64,000 nucleotides of DNA from Cedecea neteri (GTDB lineage: Bacteria > Pseudomonadota > Gammaproteobacteria > Enterobacterales > Enterobacteriaceae), in NCBI RefSeq assembly GCF_000758305.1, contig NZ_CP009458.1, positions 62,001 through 126,000 on the forward strand, in the 5' to 3' direction. The notes beneath the pieces were generated by a model. It saw nothing but the letters and a program-made list of their open reading frames with translations. It did not search any database and was not told the origin of the DNA. Numbering within the stretch: position 1 is the stretch's first letter; every line of letters starts with the position of its first letter. Both the position numbers and the translations under genes were made by a program. Positions 19,071 to 30,400 of the stretch are shown here, one piece after another.

Positions 19071-19859
19071 ATGCCCGTTTTCGCCATTCTTGCGCTTGTA
19101 GCCTACTCCGTCAGCCTCGCGCTGATCATTCCCGGTCTTCTGCGGAAGAACAGCGGATGGCGCCGCTTTGCCATTTTGTCCGCCGCTATTGCTCTGGTCA
19201 GCCATGCGCTGGCGCTGGAAGCACGCTTCTTCACCGTCGATGGCGGGCAAAACCTGAGCCTGCTGAACGTAGGCTCCCTCGTCAGCCTGATGATTTGTAC
19301 GGTAATGACCATTGTTGCCTCCCGCAATCGTGGCTGGCTGCTGTTACCGATTGTTTACGCCTTTGCGCTGATAAATCTGGCCCTGGCGACCTTTATGCCC
19401 AACGAATTTATCACCCATCTTGAAGCCACACCGGGGATGATGGTGCATATTGGCCTGTCGCTCTTTGCCTATGCGACGCTGATCATTGCCGCACTGTACG
19501 CTTTGCAGCTGGCGTGGATTGACTATCAATTGAAGAACAAAAAACTGGCCTTCAGCGCAGAAATGCCGCCGCTGATGGTGATCGAACGTAAAATGTTCCA
19601 TATCACCCAGGTGGGCGTTGTCCTGCTGACGTTGACGCTGTGCACCGGTCTCTTTTATATGAAAAACCTGTTCAGCATGGAAAACGTCGACAAAGCCGTG
19701 CTGTCCATTCTTGCCTGGTTTGTCTACGTCGTTCTGCTGTGGGGGCACTATCATGAAGGATGGCGCGGCCGTCGCGTGGTCTGGTTCAACGTTGCCGGGG
19801 CGGGCATTTTAACCCTCGCTTACTTTGGCAGCCGTGTCCTGCAGCAGTTCGTTAGCTAG
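19071..19859 (+). CDS. ypjD: Inner membrane CcsA-like protein YpjD
   Basis: Eight-helix membrane protein of the CcsA/CcmC-like heme-handling family; its role in E. coli is still unclear. The start MPVFAILALVAYS gives 262 residues, matching the E. coli protein; an upstream in-frame extension is discarded. The conserved WGHYHEGWRGRR near the C-terminus is the CcsA-like WG.. motif. It lies 24 bp upstream of corB and is probably co-transcribed. Confidence 0.9.
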   Translation: MPVFAILALVAYSVSLALIIPGLLRKNSGWRRFAILSAAIALVSHALALEARFFTVDGGQNLSLLNVGSLVSLMICTVMTIVASRNRGWLLLPIVYAFALINLALATFMPNEFITHLEATPGMMVHIGLSLFAYATLIIAALYALQLAWIDYQLKNKKLAFSAEMPPLMVIERKMFHITQVGVVLLTLTLCTGLFYMKNLFSMENVDKAVLSILAWFVYVVLLWGHYHEGWRGRRVVWFNVAGAGILTLAYFGSRVLQQFVS

Positions 19860-19883
19860 TTAATCTCTTAAAGGAAATCACTT

Positions 19884-21170
<1,287 letters not shown>

Positions 21171-21174
21171 ACGT

Positions 21175-21203
21175 AAAAAAGCCAGCCTCAGGGCTGGCTT
21201 TTT
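21175..21203. terminator. Bidirectional terminator corB / grpE
   Basis: Stem GCCAGCC/GGCTGGC (21181-21187, 21192-21198), flanked by A6 and T5, between convergent corB and grpE. Confidence 0.92.
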
Positions 21204-21218
21204 ACTTTCGGCAACGAA

Positions 21219-21797
21219 TCAGGCTTTGGCTACGGAAACCATCGCGGCACGAATAGTACGGCCATTCAGGGTGTAACCTTTCTGCATCACCATCAGCACG
21301 TTATTTGGCGCAACGTCGGCAGATTCAACCATCGCAATGGCCTGGTGCACGTCCGGGTTAAACGGCACGTTAGTCTCGCCAACCACTTCCACACCGAACT
21401 TGCGAACCACATCCAGCATGGACTTCTGGGTCAGTTCAATGCCTTCGATCATTGGGGCTAAATCCGGATTGGACTTGTCGGCCACTTCCAGCGCGCGATC
21501 CAGGCTGTCGATAACCGGCAGCAGTTCGTTCACGAATTTCTCCAGGGCAAACTTGTGCGCTTTCTCGATATCCTGTTCGGTGCGGCGACGCAGGTTAGCT
21601 AAATCAGCCTGGTGGCGAGGCTCAATTTCACGCTCGCGCTGCTTCATTTCTGCCAGTTGGGCCTGCAGATTTGCAATCTCTTCGTCGCGCGGATCCACGA
21701 CATCGGCACCTTCTACGGCCTCGACTTCTTCGTGCTGATCCATGACGATATCTTCCGGGGCTTGCTCGTTAGGTGTTTTCTGTTCTTTACTACTCAT
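21219..21797 (-). CDS. grpE: Nucleotide exchange factor GrpE
   Basis: Releases ADP from DnaK and acts as its thermosensor. The start MSSKEQKTPNEQ gives 192 residues, slightly shorter than E. coli (197). Acidic N-terminus, long dimerising helix (NLQAQLAEMKQREREIEPRHQ..., a coiled coil), and C-terminal beta domain (FNPDVHQAIAMVES, VMQKGYTLNGRTIRAAMVSVAK). Preceded by a sigma-32 promoter and divergent from nadK. Confidence 0.97.
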   Translation of the reverse strand: MSSKEQKTPNEQAPEDIVMDQHEEVEAVEGADVVDPRDEEIANLQAQLAEMKQREREIEPRHQADLANLRRRTEQDIEKAHKFALEKFVNELLPVIDSLDRALEVADKSNPDLAPMIEGIELTQKSMLDVVRKFGVEVVGETNVPFNPDVHQAIAMVESADVAPNNVLMVMQKGYTLNGRTIRAAMVSVAKA

Positions 21798-21840
21798 GAA
21801 ATTCTCCGCGTTTTTAGCATTCATCTCGCTGCTTCGCTTA

Positions 21841-21868
21841 TTATGGGGATCAGTTTCAGGGTTTCAAG
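21841..21868 (-). promoter_or_regulatory. sigma-32 promoter of grpE
   Basis: Minus strand: -35 CTTGAAA (21862-21868), 13-nt spacer, -10 CCCCATAA (21841-21848). A close match to the RpoH consensus, about 45 bp before grpE. Confidence 0.88.
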
Positions 21869-21920
21869 GGAACCTGTCATATTGTCGCAGGAACGTCTGC
21901 GAATAAGGACCACCAGGATA

Positions 21921-22799
21921 ATGAACAAACATTTCAACTGCATCGGTATTGTCGGGCACCCGCGTCACCCCACCGCTCTGACCACGCATGAAATGCTCTA
22001 TCGCTGGCTGTGCGCCAAAGGCTATGAAGTGATGGTGGAACAGCAAATCGCCCAGGAGCTTAACCTAAAACAGGTAAAAACCGGCACGCTGGCGGAGATA
22101 GGCCAGCAGGCTGACTTAGCCGTGGTCGTCGGCGGGGATGGCAATATGCTGGGTGCCGCTCGGGTGCTCGCCCGCTATGACATCAAAGTGATTGGCATCA
22201 ACCGCGGTAACCTTGGCTTCCTGACCGACCTTGACCCGGACAATGCCCAGCAGCAGTTGGCGGACGTTCTTGAGGGGCATTACATCACCGAACGCCGCTT
22301 CCTGCTCGAAGCACAGGTCTGCCAGCACGATACGCCCACACGCCTCAGTACGGCGATAAACGAAGTGGTGCTTCACCCAGGCAAAGTCGCGCACATGATT
22401 GAGTTCGAAGTGTATATCGACGAAATTTTTGCGTTTTCACAGCGTTCTGACGGACTGATTATCTCTACGCCGACCGGCTCAACCGCCTATTCGCTTTCAG
22501 CCGGAGGCCCGATTCTTACGCCTTCGCTGGATGCCATCACGTTGGTACCGATGTTTCCACACACGCTGTCTGCACGCCCGCTGGTGATCAACAGCAGCAG
22601 CACCATTCGCCTGCGTTTTTCCCACATGCGCAGCGACCTTGAAATCAGCTGTGACAGCCAAATTGCACTGCCTATACAGGAAGGTGAGGACGTGCTCATT
22701 CGCCGCTGCGACTATCACCTCAATCTGATTCACCCGAAAGACTACAGCTATTTCAACACATTAAGCTCGAAACTCGGCTGGTCGAAAAAATTGTTCTAA
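21921..22799 (+). CDS. nadK: NAD kinase
   Basis: Phosphorylates NAD to NADP in the cytosol. The start MNKHFNCIGIVGHPRHP gives 292 residues, exactly the E. coli length; an open frame extending back over grpE on the other strand is not coding. Motifs: VVGGDGNMLG (ATP site), NRGNLGFLTDL, TAINEVVLH, and SDGLIISTPTGSTAYSLSAGGP (NAD-binding). Confidence 0.98.
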   Translation: MNKHFNCIGIVGHPRHPTALTTHEMLYRWLCAKGYEVMVEQQIAQELNLKQVKTGTLAEIGQQADLAVVVGGDGNMLGAARVLARYDIKVIGINRGNLGFLTDLDPDNAQQQLADVLEGHYITERRFLLEAQVCQHDTPTRLSTAINEVVLHPGKVAHMIEFEVYIDEIFAFSQRSDGLIISTPTGSTAYSLSAGGPILTPSLDAITLVPMFPHTLSARPLVINSSSTIRLRFSHMRSDLEISCDSQIALPIQEGEDVLIRRCDYHLNLIHPKDYSYFNTLSSKLGWSKKLF

Positions 22800-22817
22800 A
22801 AAACCACCTGGCCACTT

Positions 22818-22859
22818 TACTGTATATAAAACCAGTTTATACTGTATGAAAACACAGTA
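22818..22859 (+). promoter_or_regulatory. Tandem LexA boxes and recN promoter
   Basis: Two SOS boxes with perfect CTG-N10-CAG cores: 22820-22835 (spacer TATATAAAAC) and 22842-22857 (spacer TATGAAAACA). A promoter TTTACT-N16-TATACT (22816-22821, 22838-22843) overlaps them. This is the arrangement known for the strongly repressed E. coli recN. Confidence 0.92.
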
Positions 22860-22866
22860 ACTCAAT

Positions 22867-22992
22867 CGAGCTCTAAATAATTCGAGTTGCAGGCAGGCGG
22901 CAAGAGAGTGCATCCCCAGGATGCTTACCTGAGTAAGTGACTGGGGTAAGTGAAAGCAGCCAACACTCCTGCAGCTTGAAGTATGACGAGCT
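22867..22992 (+). repeat. ERIC element in the recN leader
   Basis: About 120 bp ERIC: TCGAGTTGCAGGCAGGCGG at the start, the palindromic core GCATCCCCAGG...GAGTAAGTGACTGGGG, and GCAGCTTGAAGTATGACG at the end. It lies between the LexA-controlled promoter and the recN start codon, so it is part of the recN 5' untranslated region. Confidence 0.93.
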
Positions 22993-23009
22993 CATACAGG
23001 AAGGTGGCT

Positions 23010-24671
23010 ATGCTCGCTCAACTCACCATCAGTAACTTCGCTATCGTTCGTGAACTTGAAATAGACTTTCATCACGGGATGACGGCCATCACCGGGGAAA
23101 CCGGTGCCGGTAAATCTATTGCCATAGATGCGCTGGGCCTGTGCCTGGGCGGTCGCGCAGAAGCGGATATGGTGCGTTCTGGGGCAAATCGCGCGGATCT
23201 CTGCGCCCGCTTTTCCCTGAAAGATACCCCGGCGGCGCTACGCTGGCTGGAAGAAAATCAGCTGGAAGACGGCAGTGAATGCCTGCTGCGCCGCGTCATC
23301 AGCAGCGATGGCCGCTCCCGCGGTTTCATCAACGGCACGGCTGTTCCCCTTTCCCAACTGCGCGATCTCGGGCAGTTGCTTATCCAGATTCACGGGCAGC
23401 ATGCCCACCAGCTCCTGCTCAAGCCGGAGCATCAAAAAACGCTGCTGGACGGCTATGCCGGTGAACAGGCGCTGACCCAGCAAATGGCAGAGCGCTACCG
23501 TGAATGGCACCAAAGCTGCCGTACGCTGGCACAGCATCAGCAGCTTGCCCAGGAGCGGTCAGCCAGGGCCGAGCTGCTCCACTACCAGCTTAAAGAGCTG
23601 AATGAGTTTTCTCCCGTTGCCGGTGAATTTGAACTGATTGATGAAGAGTACAAGCGGCTTGCCAACAGCGGCCAACTGCTCTCCACCAGCCAGCAGGCGC
23701 TGGACGTCCTGGCCGACGGGGAAGAAAGCAATCTACAAAGTCAGCTGTATACCGTGCGCCACCTCATGGGTGAACTGGTGGGCATGGATAACAAGCTCTC
23801 TGGCGTGCTGGATATGCTGGAAGAAGCCGCGATTCAGATCTCCGAAGCCAGCGACGAACTGCGTCATTACTGCGATCGGTTGGATCTGGATCCAAACCGT
23901 CTGTACGAACTGGAACAGCGTATCTCCCGCCAGATCTCTCTGGCACGTAAGCACCACATCACGCCAGAAGAGCTACCGGCTTTCCACCAGAAGTTGCTAG
24001 ATGAACAGCAGTTACTGGATGAGCAAACCGGGTCATTGGAAGAATTGCTGCAGGCCGTTGCCCAGCATCACCAGCAGGCGCTTGCCGTGGCGATGGCGCT
24101 TCACCAAAGCCGAGTCAAACATGCCAATGAACTGTGCCAGTTGATTACGGAAAGCATGCACTCGCTCTCCATGCCACACGGCAAGCTCGCCATAGACGTC
24201 GACTTTAACGAAAACCACCTGACCGCCGAAGGCGCTGACCGCATTGATTTCCGCGTCAGCACTAACCCTGGGCAGCCGCTTCAGCCTCTGGCAAAAGTCG
24301 CCTCGGGCGGTGAGCTTTCTCGCATCGCGCTGGCGATTCAGGTAATAACCGCCCGTAAAATGGAAACACCGGCGCTGATCTTCGATGAAGTCGACGTGGG
24401 GATCAGCGGTCCGACCGCCGCGGTTGTGGGCAAACTGTTACGTCAGTTGGGCGAATCTACCCAGGTGATGTGCGTCACCCACTTACCGCAGGTTGCCGGC
24501 TGTGGCCACCATCACTTCTTCGTCAGCAAAGAAACCGACGGTGAAATGACCGAAACCCATATGCAGCCCCTGGATAAACGTTCTCGTCTGCAGGAGCTTG
24601 CCCGTCTTCTCGGCGGCAGTGAAGTGACCCGCAACACGCTGGCGAATGCCAAAGAGCTGCTGGCCGCCTGA
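23010..24671 (+). CDS. recN: DNA repair protein RecN
   Basis: SMC-like ATPase of the SOS response that helps repair double-strand breaks. The start MLAQLTISNFAIVRE has a good AGGAAGG site and gives 553 residues, the E. coli length; an in-frame start at 22983 lies in ERIC sequence and is rejected. Walker A GETGAGKS (about residue 30), central coiled coil (about 150-360), signature KVASGGELSRIALA and Walker B ALIFDEVDVGISG. Confidence 0.98.
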   Translation: MLAQLTISNFAIVRELEIDFHHGMTAITGETGAGKSIAIDALGLCLGGRAEADMVRSGANRADLCARFSLKDTPAALRWLEENQLEDGSECLLRRVISSDGRSRGFINGTAVPLSQLRDLGQLLIQIHGQHAHQLLLKPEHQKTLLDGYAGEQALTQQMAERYREWHQSCRTLAQHQQLAQERSARAELLHYQLKELNEFSPVAGEFELIDEEYKRLANSGQLLSTSQQALDVLADGEESNLQSQLYTVRHLMGELVGMDNKLSGVLDMLEEAAIQISEASDELRHYCDRLDLDPNRLYELEQRISRQISLARKHHITPEELPAFHQKLLDEQQLLDEQTGSLEELLQAVAQHHQQALAVAMALHQSRVKHANELCQLITESMHSLSMPHGKLAIDVDFNENHLTAEGADRIDFRVSTNPGQPLQPLAKVASGGELSRIALAIQVITARKMETPALIFDEVDVGISGPTAAVVGKLLRQLGESTQVMCVTHLPQVAGCGHHHFFVSKETDGEMTETHMQPLDKRSRLQELARLLGGSEVTRNTLANAKELLAA

Positions 24672-24680
24672 GGCTTTATC

Positions 24681-24707
24681 ATGCACGGTGTGTTTCGCAC
24701 CGTGCAT
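24681..24707. repeat. Strong inverted repeat after recN
   Basis: Perfect 10-bp stem ATGCACGGTG/CACCGTGCAT with loop TGTTTCG just beyond recN. No T-run follows on either strand, so a rho-independent terminator is doubtful; it may protect the 3' end of recN mRNA. Confidence 0.5.
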
Positions 24708-24890
24708 TGTGCAAAAAACGCCCACCCCATTCGAGAATCCGTCTTTCTGTCACCTTTTCAACCAACTTTTTTATGCTCCCACTGTCAGAGTTGAGCGCCT
24801 TGAGGTTTTAAACTGCTTAAAGGTCTATTATCATCGGCATAATACGAATGAGCCACGCACTACTCCGGCCCGAAAAGGAATCAAATCACT

Positions 24891-25235
24891 ATGCGTTGTA
24901 AAATGCTGACTGCTGCCGCAGCGGTTCTTCTGATGTTGACCGCAGGCTGTTCCACTCTGGAGCGAGTGGTTTACCGCCCAGACATCAACCAGGGTAACTA
25001 TCTGGCCCCCAATGACGTGTCCAAACTCCGCGTTGGCATGACCCAGCAGCAGGTGGCCTACACCCTCGGGACGCCAATGATGTCCGATCCATTCGGCACC
25101 AATACCTGGTTCTATGTCTTCCGCCAGCAGCCGGGCCACGAGAACGTGACTCAGCAGACGCTGACCCTGACCTTTAACAGCAGCGGCGTGCTGACCAACA
25201 TCGACAACAAACCGGCCCTGACCAAAGGGGAATAA
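24891..25235 (+). CDS. bamE: Outer membrane assembly lipoprotein BamE (SmpA)
   Basis: Small lipoprotein of the BAM complex that bridges BamA and BamD and binds phosphatidylglycerol. Lipobox LTAGC with Cys20. The SmpA/OmlA fold is evident: VYRPDINQGNYL, LRVGMTQQQVAYTLGTPMMSDPFG, NTWFYVFRQQPG. 114 residues. Terminator follows. Confidence 0.97.
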   Translation: MRCKMLTAAAAVLLMLTAGCSTLERVVYRPDINQGNYLAPNDVSKLRVGMTQQQVAYTLGTPMMSDPFGTNTWFYVFRQQPGHENVTQQTLTLTFNSSGVLTNIDNKPALTKGE

Positions 25236-25251
25236 GGCTGGCTCGATGCAT

Positions 25252-25280
25252 AAAAAAAGGTGCCCGAGGCACCTTTTTTT
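25252..25280. terminator. Bidirectional terminator bamE / rnfH
   Basis: A7-GGTGCC/GGCACC-T7 (stem 25259-25264 and 25268-25273) with loop CGA, between convergent genes. Confidence 0.93.
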
Positions 25281-25297
25281 GTCACTTTCACACAGGA

Positions 25298-25588
25298 TTA
25301 TTTCTGGGCTGAACGTTCCGCACGCTGGCGGCGCAGCTCTTTAGGGTCAGCAATCAGCGGCCGGTAAATCTCAACCCGATCGCCGTCATTCACTTTATCC
25401 CCCAGCTTTACCGGGCGGCTATAAACCCCGACTTTGTTTTTCGCCAGATCGATATCGTCACGAAGCTCAAGCAGGCCAGAGGCGATAATCGCCTGCTCAA
25501 CCGTACTGCCTTCTTCAAGCTTCACCTGGCGTAGATACTGTTTTTGCGGCAGGGCGTACACCACCTCAACCTGAATCTCACGCGACAC
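25298..25588 (-). CDS. rnfH: RnfH/YfjF ubiquitin-like antitoxin-family protein
   Basis: UPF0125/RnfH family, a small beta-grasp protein always next to ratA; it was proposed as RatA's partner, but the antitoxin role is not firmly established. The GTG start at 25588 gives 96 residues, the E. coli length, and overlaps the ratA end by 11 bp. Conserved LLELRDDIDLAKNKVGVYSR and GDRVEIYRPLIADPKELRRQRAE. Confidence 0.9.
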   Translation of the reverse strand: MSREIQVEVVYALPQKQYLRQVKLEEGSTVEQAIIASGLLELRDDIDLAKNKVGVYSRPVKLGDKVNDGDRVEIYRPLIADPKELRRQRAERSAQK

Positions 25589-26015
25589 GGTAAACCTCTT
25601 TGGCGCGGGTGGTGAATGCCTGGACCATGCTGCCGGCAAGCTCTTTAAAGATACGGCCAAAGGCCAGCTCAATCAGCTTATTGGTAAATTCGAAATCAAG
25701 CTGGAACTCAATCCGGCAGGCATCTTCGCTGAGCGGCGTGAACTTCCAGCCGCCCATCAGCTTTTTGAAGGGGCCATCCACCAGATGCATCAGGATGCTT
25801 TGATTGTCGGTCAGGATATTTCGGGTGGTAAAAGTTTTGCTGATCCCAGCTTTTGAAACGTCGACCGCCGCCGTCATCTGATTCGCCGATGCGTCAATCA
25901 CCCGGCTACCGGTGCAGCCAGGTAAAAATTCCGGGTACGAATTCACGTCGTTTACTAACTGGTACATCTGCTCGGCGCTGTAGGGCACCAAAGCAGTACG
26001 GCTAATCTGCGGCAT
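25578..26015 (-). CDS. ratA: RatA (YfjG), START-like ribosome-associated protein
   Basis: Coenzyme Q-binding/START-like fold protein of the COQ10 family. In E. coli it was described as blocking 70S formation, though relatives act in ubiquinone function. 145 residues. Typical: SAEQMYQLVNDVNSYPEFLPGC, GPFKKLMGGWKFTPL, IEFQLDFEFTNKLIELAFG. Forms the ratA-rnfH pair and diverges from smpB. Confidence 0.92.
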   Translation of the reverse strand: MPQISRTALVPYSAEQMYQLVNDVNSYPEFLPGCTGSRVIDASANQMTAAVDVSKAGISKTFTTRNILTDNQSILMHLVDGPFKKLMGGWKFTPLSEDACRIEFQLDFEFTNKLIELAFGRIFKELAGSMVQAFTTRAKEVYRVA

Positions 26016-26168
26016 AACAATTCCTGGGAGTCATAAATCGGACAAATAATAACATTTATCACCGCGCAAACAAAAACTCTCTGCCGCTCATGCTAAGATA
26101 AGCGCTTCCTCCTCGCACAGGCTGCGGGGTGTCTTTGAACTCCTGGATTACATATACTGAGCAGCACT

Positions 26169-26651
26169 ATGACTAAGAAAAAAGCACACAAACCAGGCTC
26201 AGCCACCATTGCGCTTAACAAGCGTGCCCGCCACGAATACTTTATCGAAGATGAGATTGAAGCGGGCCTCGCGCTGCAAGGCTGGGAAGTAAAATCATTA
26301 CGTGCCGGGAAGGCAAACATCGGCGACAGCTACGTCATCTTTAAAGATGGCGAAGCGTATTTGTTTGGCGCCAACTTCACGCCGCTGACCGTCGCCTCCA
26401 GCCACGTCGTCTGCGATCCTACCCGCACCCGCAAGCTGCTGCTAAACCAGCGCGAGCTGGACAACCTGTTCGGTAGCGTCAGCCGCGACGGTTATACCAT
26501 CGTCGCCCTGTCCCTCTACTGGAAAAACGCCTGGTGCAAAGTGAAAATCGGCGTAGCGAAAGGTAAGAAGCAGCATGATAAGCGTTCTGATGCGAAGGAT
26601 CGTGAATGGGCCGTAGATAAAGCCCGCATCATGAAAAACGCGGGTCGTTAA
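26169..26651 (+). CDS. smpB: SsrA-binding protein SmpB
   Basis: Binds tmRNA and delivers it to stalled ribosomes for trans-translation. 160 residues, near-identical to E. coli: NKRARHEYFIEDEIEAGLALQGWEVKSL, LLLNQRELDNL, and the basic C-terminal tail (KKQHDKRSDAKDREWAVDKARIMKNAGR split over the end) that mimics an anticodon loop. Its partner RNA ssrA is 18 kb downstream because the bap locus lies in between. Confidence 0.98.
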   Translation: MTKKKAHKPGSATIALNKRARHEYFIEDEIEAGLALQGWEVKSLRAGKANIGDSYVIFKDGEAYLFGANFTPLTVASSHVVCDPTRTRKLLLNQRELDNLFGSVSRDGYTIVALSLYWKNAWCKVKIGVAKGKKQHDKRSDAKDREWAVDKARIMKNAGR

Positions 26652-27438
26652 GGCGATTCTCGCCCTCTCCCCTCCGCTGGCTCTTCGCCTGAAGAGCCAG
26701 CATAAAAAAATTACACGCATTTTTAATTATCAGCTATTATTGCGCAGTCAAATATTGGGACATTTAAATTAGTTAAGCGACACTAAATAATATATACTAT
26801 TTTTCTTCACAATTACCTTTTCCACTAAAAATCACAAACTCATAGATATATAATATTTCCTGCATTAGTAACCCTCTTTATACTCCTCACAAAATAGATA
26901 ATTTCTTCCAAGTTTTTCTTCTTTACAAAACAGAATACCCCACCAAAAAAGGCATCATGCCCCTTTCAGACACAAGGATTATTATGCCTAAAACCTCAAT
27001 TCAACCAGGATAATGCAACAGCCTCGCTAAAACTTATCTTAAATCTTTCAACATGATAAGAATAGTCGTAGCCAACCGGCAGCGAGGAAACTGGCTTCAG
27101 CCGTTTGGGTGAGTCCGTTACGCTCACTGATACTTTAGAACCACTTACATAGTGTTAAATATGGCTTAAGTTGCGCTTTCATTTTTTCCTGTCTATATCA
27201 TCAATAGTCTCTATTTAATAAACGACGAGCCTATGACCCTGAGAATTAACTAATTTCGATTCCGCACCGGAAACGCCCTATTTATTAATAATCACTGTCA
27301 TCAATTTATTGATACAGGCCTTTTTTCGCCTATTCATCGCGAAGGGCCTCTTGTACTTAAAAATTTTGCTTTCGGTAATCAACACATTACGCCGGGCAAT
27401 TGACTACCACCACGTTCATCGCGAATGGAGTGATAACA
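26652..27438. other. AT-rich spacer upstream of bapA
   Basis: 787 bp without a convincing gene, much more AT-rich than its neighbours. It starts with a perfect 11-bp inverted repeat GCTGGCTCTTC/GAAGAGCCAGC (26676-26701) followed by A-rich rather than T-rich sequence. A nine-codon frame with an AAGGA site (26984-27013, MPKTSIQPG) could be a leader peptide but may be chance. A short palindrome ATCAATTTATTGAT lies at 27300-27313. Such long AT-rich leaders are common upstream of H-NS-silenced adhesin operons; that regulation is inference. Confidence 0.6.
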
Positions 27439-30400
27439 ATGCGTTCAATTTCAATTATCTCTAAATTAACCGGCGTTAAAAATAACGTCGAAGCCTCTGA
27501 AATCACCTTAAAAGGTCCTTCAATTGTCGAGCTAAAAATTGAACGTGAAGAGGTCGCCAGCTACACGCGTTCAGGCCAGGACCTGGTAATCAAACTCCAT
27601 TCCGGCGAAACCATTACCATCAAAAACTATTACGCCTTTGCCGATCAGGGTGGCAACCAGCTGGTGCTTGAAGGCCACGATGGCGTGCTTTGGTGGGTTC
27701 AGGATCCAGAAACCGCAGCTCACTATGAGCAAATTGCCAATATTGACGCGATCATGACCGCTACCGGTGCACATGCCGAAGGCGGCGCACTCTGGCCTTG
27801 GGTGCTGGGTGGGCTGGCCGTCGCTGCGGGCGGAGCCATTGCCGCCGCCTCAAGCGGTGGTGGCGGGCACTCTGACAGCGGAACCAACCCTGGTAATCCC
27901 GGCAGACCGGACGTTACGCCACCAGCAGCGCCGACTGGCCTTGCAGTATCTGCAGACGGCAGAACTATTACCGGTAATGCCGAACCGGGCAGCACGGTAA
28001 CCATCAAAGATGCCAACGGTAATGTTCTCGGCACCGGCACCGCAGGCAGCGATGGTAGTTTCACGGTTACCCTGACCTCACCGCAGTTAGGCGGGGAAAC
28101 GCTGACTGCCACTGCGACCGATCCCTCCGGTAATACCGGGCCGGGTGCCACGGTTGTCGCCCCGAATATTCCGTTGCCGGATGAGCCAACTATCACCGGC
28201 GTGATTAACGATCACCCTGGCGCACCGACCGGCGGTAACATTGGCAATAACTCACCAACCAACGACAATACTCCAACGCTGAACGGTACCGGCCAGGCCG
28301 GGACAACCGTTCATATCTACGATAACGGCGTGCAGATTGGCACCGTGGTTGTAGGGGCTAGCGGAACATGGAGCTTTACCCCTGGCAGCCCTCTGGCTGA
28401 CGGTTCGCATGCGTTCACCGTTGTCGCGACAAACGAAAGGGGTGAAAGTGCCACTTCTCCAGCCTATACCATCACCATTGACACCGTACCGCCAGGGCCA
28501 GCAACAGGTCTGACGGTCAGCCCTGATGGGGAAGTCGTGACTGGTCATGCTGAAGCTGGCAGCACAATAACCATCAAAGATCCGAACGGCGTGGTCGTTG
28601 GGACAGGGACTGCCGATAACAACGGCAATATCACTATCACCCTGACAACGCCTCAGGTAGACGGTGAAACACTGAGCGTGGTCGTCACCGATCCGGCAGG
28701 CAACAACAGCCCTCCAGCCAACGTAACCGCACCAGACGTGCAGCCGCCGGTACTGCCGGTGATCACCGGCGTCCTCGACGATGTAGCGCCCGTTACCGGC
28801 AACGTGGGGAACGGCCAGTCGACTAACGACAAAACGCCAACCCTGCAGGGCACCGGGCAAGCCGGGGACACCATTCATGTTTACGCCAACGGCACTGAAA
28901 TCGGCACCGCCAAGGTTGACGTCAACGGGACGTGGAGCTTTACGCCGCAAACACCTCTGGCTGATAACTCATACACCTTCACGGCGATGGCCTCTAACGT
29001 CAGGGGCGACAGCGGAACCTCGGTCAGCTACACCGTTACCGTGGATACTTCCGCGCCAGCCGAACCGACCGGCCTGATAGTCAGCGCTAACGGCGATACC
29101 GTGACGGGGCTTGCTGAGCCTGGCAGCACCGTCACCATCAAAGATGCGAACGGGAACGTGATTGGTACCGGCTCCGCCGCGCCTGTGACCGGGGTGTTCA
29201 GCATCACCCTGACCACGCCACAGCTTGATGGCAGCAATCTCCAGGTGACAGCCACCGATGCCGCAGGCAACGTCAGTCCGCCGGCAGACGCAACCGCGCC
29301 ATTCTTCCCGCTGCCAACGGTACCGACGATCACCGCCATTATTGACAGCGTACCGCCCATCGTAGGTACCGTACCAAACAACCAGCCAACCAATGACCAA
29401 ACCCCAACGCTGCAGGGCACCGGCGTGGCTGGCGAAACCATTCATATCTTTGATAATGGGGTTGAGATCGGCACCACCCTCGTTCTGCCCGGGGGTACCT
29501 GGAGCTTCACTCCGGGTTCCAACTTACTTGACGGCCCGCACAGCTTTACCGCCACCGCCTCTAACATTCGCGGCGACAGCGGTAATTCCGCATCCTATAC
29601 CGTGGTTGTGGATACCGTCGTGAATCCGCCGGTGCTCGATCAAATTCTTGATACCACCGGCTCTATCACCGGCCCTATCGGCAACAACGGCATTACCGAT
29701 GACAGCAAACCGATTTTCAGCGGCACTGGTGAAGCGGGCAGTACGTTAACCATCTTTGATAACGGTATTCCAATCGGTCAGGTCACCGTGGGCAATGACG
29801 GTAACTGGACCTTTACTCCGCCGGTCTCTCTGCTTGATGGTCCACATACGATCACCCTGCAGCAGACCGATCTGGCTGGCAACGTCAGTACGATCACCGT
29901 TGGCCCAACCTTCACCGTCGATACCATCCCGCCGGGTCCCGTCATCATTGACCTCGTGAGCCAGGACGGGACGACCGTGACCGGAACCGGTGAAGCCGGC
30001 GATACCGTAAAAGTTGTCGGTTCAAATGGCGTGGTGCTCGGCACGGCGCAAATTGACCAAACCGGGCACTTCACGCTGACGCTTTCTCCGGCTCAGACCC
30101 ACGGCGGGACATTAACCGCTCAGGTGCAGGATGCCGCAGGGAACGTCGGGCCGGACACCGTATTTAGCGCCTCAAACTCCGGCTTCCCGACCGTGCCGGT
30201 TCTTGTTTCCGTGACTGACGATGTCGGCCCGATCCAGGGCCCGCTAGCCAATGGCCAGGCCACGGATGACAGTCGCCCAACGCTAACCGGGACTGCTGAA
30301 GCGGGTACCACCAGCATCACTGTCTACGATAATGGCCTGGTGATTGGATTCGCGACGCCTGACGCGAACGGTAACTGGACATTTACGCCGTTACTGCCTC

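Noticed and set aside
21612..21920. Upstream extension of nadK over grpE
   Set aside because: It would cover the grpE coding region and its sigma-32 promoter; the ATG at 21921 gives the exact E. coli length.
26676..26701. 11-bp inverted repeat after smpB as a terminator
   Set aside because: It is followed by an A-run, not a T-run, on the relevant strand; may still stabilise the smpB mRNA end.
26984..27013. Nine-codon frame MPKTSIQPG with AAGGA upstream of bapA
   Set aside because: Too short to distinguish from chance; mentioned only in the spacer note.
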